From NCBI GenBank assembly GCA_023260495.1, contig JALQVB010000029.1, forward strand, positions 2,991 through 12,106: a stretch of 9,116 nt of DNA, read 5' to 3'. Every line of letters begins with the position of its first letter. Position 1 is the stretch's first letter. Made by a program: the position numbers and the translations under genes. The DNA comes from Aquiluna sp. GTDB taxonomy: Bacteria; Actinomycetota; Actinomycetes; Actinomycetales; Microbacteriaceae. The notes below the pieces were generated by a model. It was not told where the DNA came from, did not search any database, and saw nothing but the letters and a program-made list of their open reading frames with translations. Shown here in pieces: positions 6,229 through 9,116 of this stretch.

Positions 6229-6236
6229 ATTGCCCC
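6225..6236 (+). promoter_or_regulatory. Leaderless promoter (-10) of the antitoxin gene
   Basis: TACAAT (6225-6230) is followed by six bases and ATG 6237. No Shine-Dalgarno sequence exists in that space, so the mRNA should start at or beside the ATG. The -35 region is not recognisable. Confidence 0.65.
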
Positions 6237-6554
6237 ATGGCCAACTTTGATGCAGTTTCTAAGATCACCAGCAAGAACCAAACGACCATTCCAGCTTCGG
6301 TTAGGAAAGTACTGGGATTGGGCGAGGGAGACCGGATCCGGTTCCAGGTTTTGGAGGACGGCCGGGTTGAACTGTCCAAGGATGCCGCAGTCGCCTCCGA
6401 CGATCGAGCCGTTGCTGCCTACCTGCAGTTCCTGGAGCAGGACATGGTGGAAAGGCCAGCAAAGCTGGCCCCACTGGAGCGCGATGCCGAAAGTCAAAAG
6501 CTGTTCTCCGACGTTGACCTTTCCGGATGGCTTGATGAGGACCAGCTTCGTTGA
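6237..6554 (+). CDS. prlF: Type II antitoxin, PrlF family (AbrB/SpoVT fold)
   Basis: Antitoxin of 105 residues. The N-terminal swapped-hairpin AbrB domain spans about residues 6-49, with ITSKNQTTIPASVRKVLGL (10-28) and GDRIRFQVLEDGRVEL, the classic DNA-binding pattern. The C-terminal part, VAAYLQFLEQDMVERP and onward, parallels E. coli PrlF ('AFLRFLDADI'), and would wrap around and neutralise the toxin. The acidic tail LSGWLDED matches too. The stop codon overlaps the toxin start by 4 nt (TTGA, 6551-6554). Control is probably autorepression at the palindrome over the -10 box. The AbrB domain alone could suggest MazE or VapB, but the partner gene settles it as PrlF. Confidence 0.9.
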   Translation: MANFDAVSKITSKNQTTIPASVRKVLGLGEGDRIRFQVLEDGRVELSKDAAVASDDRAVAAYLQFLEQDMVERPAKLAPLERDAESQKLFSDVDLSGWLDEDQLR

Positions 6555-6997
6555 AAGTAGGTCGCACCAATGGCTGGCTGCTGCTAGCCCATCCGCAGTT
6601 TGAAGATCAATACGCGCAGTGGCTGGAGCGGGCCAAGAAGATTGCCAAGTCACATCCCGAGGACTTTGGTCGCATAGATGATGTCAAGCGACTGGCGGCC
6701 CTGGAGCGCCTAGTCTTCGAGGTAATTCCTGCGAATCCAGCGGATTCCAGGTATCTGCTGGGCAATACCCTAGGTCCAGGCAATCGCCAATGGCGCCGCG
6801 CCAAGTTTGGTGCTCAATACCGCCTGTTCTTTCGTTTCGACTCGAAGAACAAAATCATCATCTATGCCTGGGTGAACAACTCCGACGCATTGCGTGCCTA
6901 TGGTTCCAAGACCGATGCCTATCTGGTGTTCGCCAAAAAGCTTGCCGCTGGCAACCCACCTGGCAGCTGGGATGAGCTTTTGGATCAGAGTGTTTAG
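6551..6997 (+). CDS. yhaV: Type II toxin, YhaV family ribosome-dependent ribonuclease
   Basis: Toxin of 148 residues, close in length to E. coli YhaV, a RelE-superfamily mRNA interferase. It shares NGWLLLAHPQF (7-17; E. coli NGWALYAHPCF), WRRAKFGAQYRLFFRF (81-96), a WVNNSDALRAYGSKTDAY block (107-124; E. coli WMNDENTLRTYGKKTDAY), and FAKKLAAGNPPGSW near the end. It looks intact, with no frameshift. The start is TTG 6551, overlapping the antitoxin stop, with GAGGA (6537-6541) 9 nt upstream, so toxin synthesis is coupled to antitoxin translation. The rare TTG start may keep the toxin level below the antitoxin level. About 210 nt of noncoding DNA then separates it from rpoB. Confidence 0.92.
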   Translation: MKVGRTNGWLLLAHPQFEDQYAQWLERAKKIAKSHPEDFGRIDDVKRLAALERLVFEVIPANPADSRYLLGNTLGPGNRQWRRAKFGAQYRLFFRFDSKNKIIIYAWVNNSDALRAYGSKTDAYLVFAKKLAAGNPPGSWDELLDQSV

Positions 6998-7210
6998 CCC
7001 AATTTTGGGAAAAGTCACAAATTCATAAAAAACATGCGAAAAATTAAGTTGCGTAGCATAATTCGCACCCCTTAGGATTGAGGTTTGCTTCCCTAACCCT
7101 TACCCGGCGATAAATAGCGGTTGTCCGGGGCGATGCAAATAGAGGCTCGTATCGGTTTAGGTTTGCGAATTTCCGCCCAAAAACTATTAGCTTCCCTAGG
7201 GGTATTTACT
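6998..7210 (+). promoter_or_regulatory. AT-rich intergenic region and leader of rpoB, with candidate promoters
   Basis: A 213-nt noncoding stretch. The first 60 nt are strongly AT-rich with A-tracts (7026-7032, 7039-7043), like UP elements, before a -10-like CATAAT at 7057-7062. That would give a leader of about 140 nt. A second candidate is TTGCGA (7163-7168), a 16-nt spacer, then TATTAG (7185-7190). AGGGG at 7198-7202 lies 8 nt before TTG 7211 and is the probable ribosome site. Inside the leader, AGGTTTGC occurs at 7081 and 7159, and GCTTCCCTA at 7087 and 7190. CCCGG (7103) and CCGGG (7125) could form a weak hairpin. No terminator with a T-tract follows the toxin gene. Confidence 0.5.
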
Positions 7211-9116
7211 TTGGCTGCTGCGAAAAACGCTAAATCAACCAAGTCCGCCACCACCCGTTCCGCAATGCGTCCAACATTTGCGAAGCACCCTGACCCAATC
7301 GAGATCCCAGATCTGCTATCGCTGCAGACTGAGAGCTTTGACTGGCTCATCGGTACTCCCGCATGGCGCGCAGTTGCCGGCAAGGCCGCCAAGACCGGCC
7401 TGGACGAGGTGTTCGAAGAGATCTCTCCGATCGAAGATGCCTCCAGCGCCGCACAGGACGCGAAGATGGGCCTCTCCTTCTCGGAGCCAATGCTGTTTGA
7501 CCCTCCCTACACTCCAGATGAGTGCAAGGAGAAGGGTAAGAGCTACACCCAGCCGCTCTACATCAAGGCTGAGTTCACCAACTACCTAACCGGTGAGATC
7601 AAGAGCCAGACCGTCTTCATGGGAGACTTCCCAGTGATGACCGGTAAGGGCACCTTCGTGATCAACGGCACCGAGCGTGTTGTTGTTTCCCAGCTGGTTC
7701 GCTCTCCTGGTGTCTACTTCTCGGTGTCCACCAACACCACCGGAAACCTGGACGTCCGCAACAACAAGGCTCAGATCATCCCGAGCCGCGGTTCCTACCT
7801 GGAGTTCCTAACCGAGTGGGTCAAGGACGAGCGTAAGCCAGCTGCCCGCTTCGGCATGCCGATTCTGCAGGTGCAGGTTGACCGCAAGACCAAGGTTTCG
7901 GCCACCATCTTCCTGAAGGCCCTGGGCTTTACCAAGGACGAGATTCGTGCCGAGTTCGCCGACATCAAGACCGCCGTCGAGGCCAGCCCACTTGCGCTGA
8001 ACTTCGACGAGGACATCATCGAGCGCACCCTGGAGTACGACGAGTCCAAGGTCTTTGCGAACCCAATCCTTTCCAAGGAAGACGCGCTTCGCGAGGTATA
8101 CCGCAAGGTTCGCGGTGAGACCGCCGGTGCCGAGGTTGCCGAGTCCTGGCTGCGCGCCACCTACTTCGAGTCAAAGCGCTACAACCTAGCTCGCGTAGGT
8201 CGCCACAAGATCAACCGCAAGCTTGGCATTGACGTAGACGCCGAGGCCACCACGCTGACCCGTGAGGACATCGTGGCAACCCTGAAGTACCTACTTCTAT
8301 TCGACCTAACCCTGGCCAACAACGTTTCTTCCTCTTCGCAGCGTGCTGAGTTCACCCTGAAGATGAACGGCAAGAAGACCACCCTGGCAGTTCGCTCGGA
8401 TGACATCGACGACTTCTCTAACCGTCGTATTCGCTCGGTAGGTGAGTTGATCCAGAACCAGGTTCGCATCGGTCTTTCCCGCATGGAGCGCGTGGTGCGC
8501 GAGCGCATGTCCACCCAGGACATCGAGGCGATTACCCCGCAGACCCTGATCAACCTGCGTCCGGTTGTTTCTGCGCTGAAGGAGTTCTTCGGAGCTAGCC
8601 AGCTGTCGCAGTTCATGGACCAGAACAACCCACTGGCGGGCCTTGCTCACAAGCGTCGTCTGTCGGCCCTGGGTCCTGGTGGTATTGCTCGTGAGCGTGC
8701 CCAGATGGAGGTTCGTGACGTTCACCCATCGCACTACGGTCGCATGTGTCCGGTGGAGACCCCAGAAGGTCCAAACATCGGTCTGATTGGTGCGCTGACT
8801 GCATTCAGCCGCATCAACAGCTTCGGCTTTATCGAGACCCCTTACCGCGCGGTTAAGAACGGTAAGGTTTCCAAGAGCGTTGAATACCTAGACGCTGCCA
8901 GCGAAGACGGCAAGGTCATTGCCGGCGCTGACACCCCACTGAACGACGACGGCACCCTGAAGGGACCAAAGGCCTTCGCTCGCTTCCGTGGCGACATCGT
9001 CGAGGTCGACGCAGCTGATGTTGACTACCTGGACGTGAGCCCACGCCAGCTGGCTTCGGTTTCCACCTCGCTGATTCCATTCCTTGAGCACGACGACTCG
9101 TCGCGTGCACTGATGG
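7211..9116 (+). CDS. rpoB: DNA-directed RNA polymerase beta subunit (3' partial)
   Basis: First 635 codons of the catalytic beta subunit of RNA polymerase; the frame is open at the window edge, so about 45% is missing. Family landmarks are IPDLLSLQTESFDWL near the N-terminus, FVINGTERVVVSQLVRSPGVYF, IPSRGSYLEF, VGELIQNQVRIGLSRMERVVRERM, ITPQTLINLRPV, then the rifampicin region at 8591-8671 (residues about 461-487) and YGRMCPVETPEGPNIGLIGAL. Residues matching E. coli D516, H526 and S531 are wild type, so rifampicin sensitivity is expected. Start TTG 7211 gives MAAAKNAK, like other actinobacterial RpoB, with AGGGG 8 nt upstream. An in-frame ATG at 7133 would add 26 residues rich in codons rare in the rest of the gene. 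Codon use is strongly biased, as for a highly expressed gene. The stretch at about residues 200-222 is longer than I expect. Confidence 0.97.
   Translation, partial: MAAAKNAKSTKSATTRSAMRPTFAKHPDPIEIPDLLSLQTESFDWLIGTPAWRAVAGKAAKTGLDEVFEEISPIEDASSAAQDAKMGLSFSEPMLFDPPYTPDECKEKGKSYTQPLYIKAEFTNYLTGEIKSQTVFMGDFPVMTGKGTFVINGTERVVVSQLVRSPGVYFSVSTNTTGNLDVRNNKAQIIPSRGSYLEFLTEWVKDERKPAARFGMPILQVQVDRKTKVSATIFLKALGFTKDEIRAEFADIKTAVEASPLALNFDEDIIERTLEYDESKVFANPILSKEDALREVYRKVRGETAGAEVAESWLRATYFESKRYNLARVGRHKINRKLGIDVDAEATTLTREDIVATLKYLLLFDLTLANNVSSSSQRAEFTLKMNGKKTTLAVRSDDIDDFSNRRIRSVGELIQNQVRIGLSRMERVVRERMSTQDIEAITPQTLINLRPVVSALKEFFGASQLSQFMDQNNPLAGLAHKRRLSALGPGGIARERAQMEVRDVHPSHYGRMCPVETPEGPNIGLIGALTAFSRINSFGFIETPYRAVKNGKVSKSVEYLDAASEDGKVIAGADTPLNDDGTLKGPKAFARFRGDIVEVDAADVDYLDVSPRQLASVSTSLIPFLEHDDSSRALM

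Noticed and set aside
6999..7014. Small inverted repeat CCCA/TGGG after the yhaV stop as a terminator
   Set aside because: The stem has only about 4 bp and is followed by A residues rather than a T-tract, so it does not fit an intrinsic terminator.
1..9116. CRISPR array, insertion sequence, phage or defence island
   Set aside because: No regularly spaced repeats, transposase, integrase or known defence gene was found; the only accessory module is prlF-yhaV.

Overview
The window reads as a chromosomal segment of an actinobacterium, most likely Microbacteriaceae. The evidence is moderately high GC with frequent GTG and TTG starts, an actinobacterial-type RpoB, a proline-rich DUF3048 lipoprotein, and very compact gene spacing with many apparent leaderless starts. 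The compactness would suit a small-genome aquatic lineage such as Rhodoluna, Aquiluna or Pontimonas, but the genus is a guess.

Layout. Positions 1-2283 hold the end of an iron-type (FbpB-like) ABC permease and its ATPase (FbpC-like), joined by a stop/start overlap of one base. Positions 2344-4266 hold a DedA-family membrane protein, a DUF3048 lipoprotein, and a 47-residue DUF2256 zinc-ribbon protein that conventional gene calling could easily miss. Convergent to these, galU (UTP-glucose-1-phosphate uridylyltransferase) runs on the minus strand. It ends inside the DUF2256 gene at a perfect 14-bp palindrome that gives both proteins the same last three residues and stop. Divergent from galU is tadA (tRNA adenosine deaminase), then tRNA-Ser(CGA) with encoded CCA and a strong intrinsic terminator. 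After that come a conserved protein of unknown function, a PrlF-YhaV type II toxin-antitoxin pair with a palindromic operator over its -10 box, a 213-nt AT-rich leader, and the first ~635 codons of rpoB, which runs off the window.

How it fits together. The first two genes form an uptake operon whose binding protein should lie upstream of the window. DedA, DUF3048 and GalU all concern the envelope or its precursors, but nothing proves joint action. tadA, tRNA-Ser and rpoB are core information-processing genes. The toxin-antitoxin pair is the main accessory element. A recurring regulatory design is a TANNNT -10 hexamer 6-7 nt before the start codon (DUF3048, galU, tadA, prlF) and also 7 nt before the mature 5' end of the tRNA. 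This implies widespread leaderless transcripts. I found no CRISPR array, insertion sequence, phage gene or convincing wholly new multigene system. The most distinctive items are the shared-terminus palindrome, the uncharacterised 129-aa protein, the toxin-antitoxin operator and the divergent segments in RpoB.
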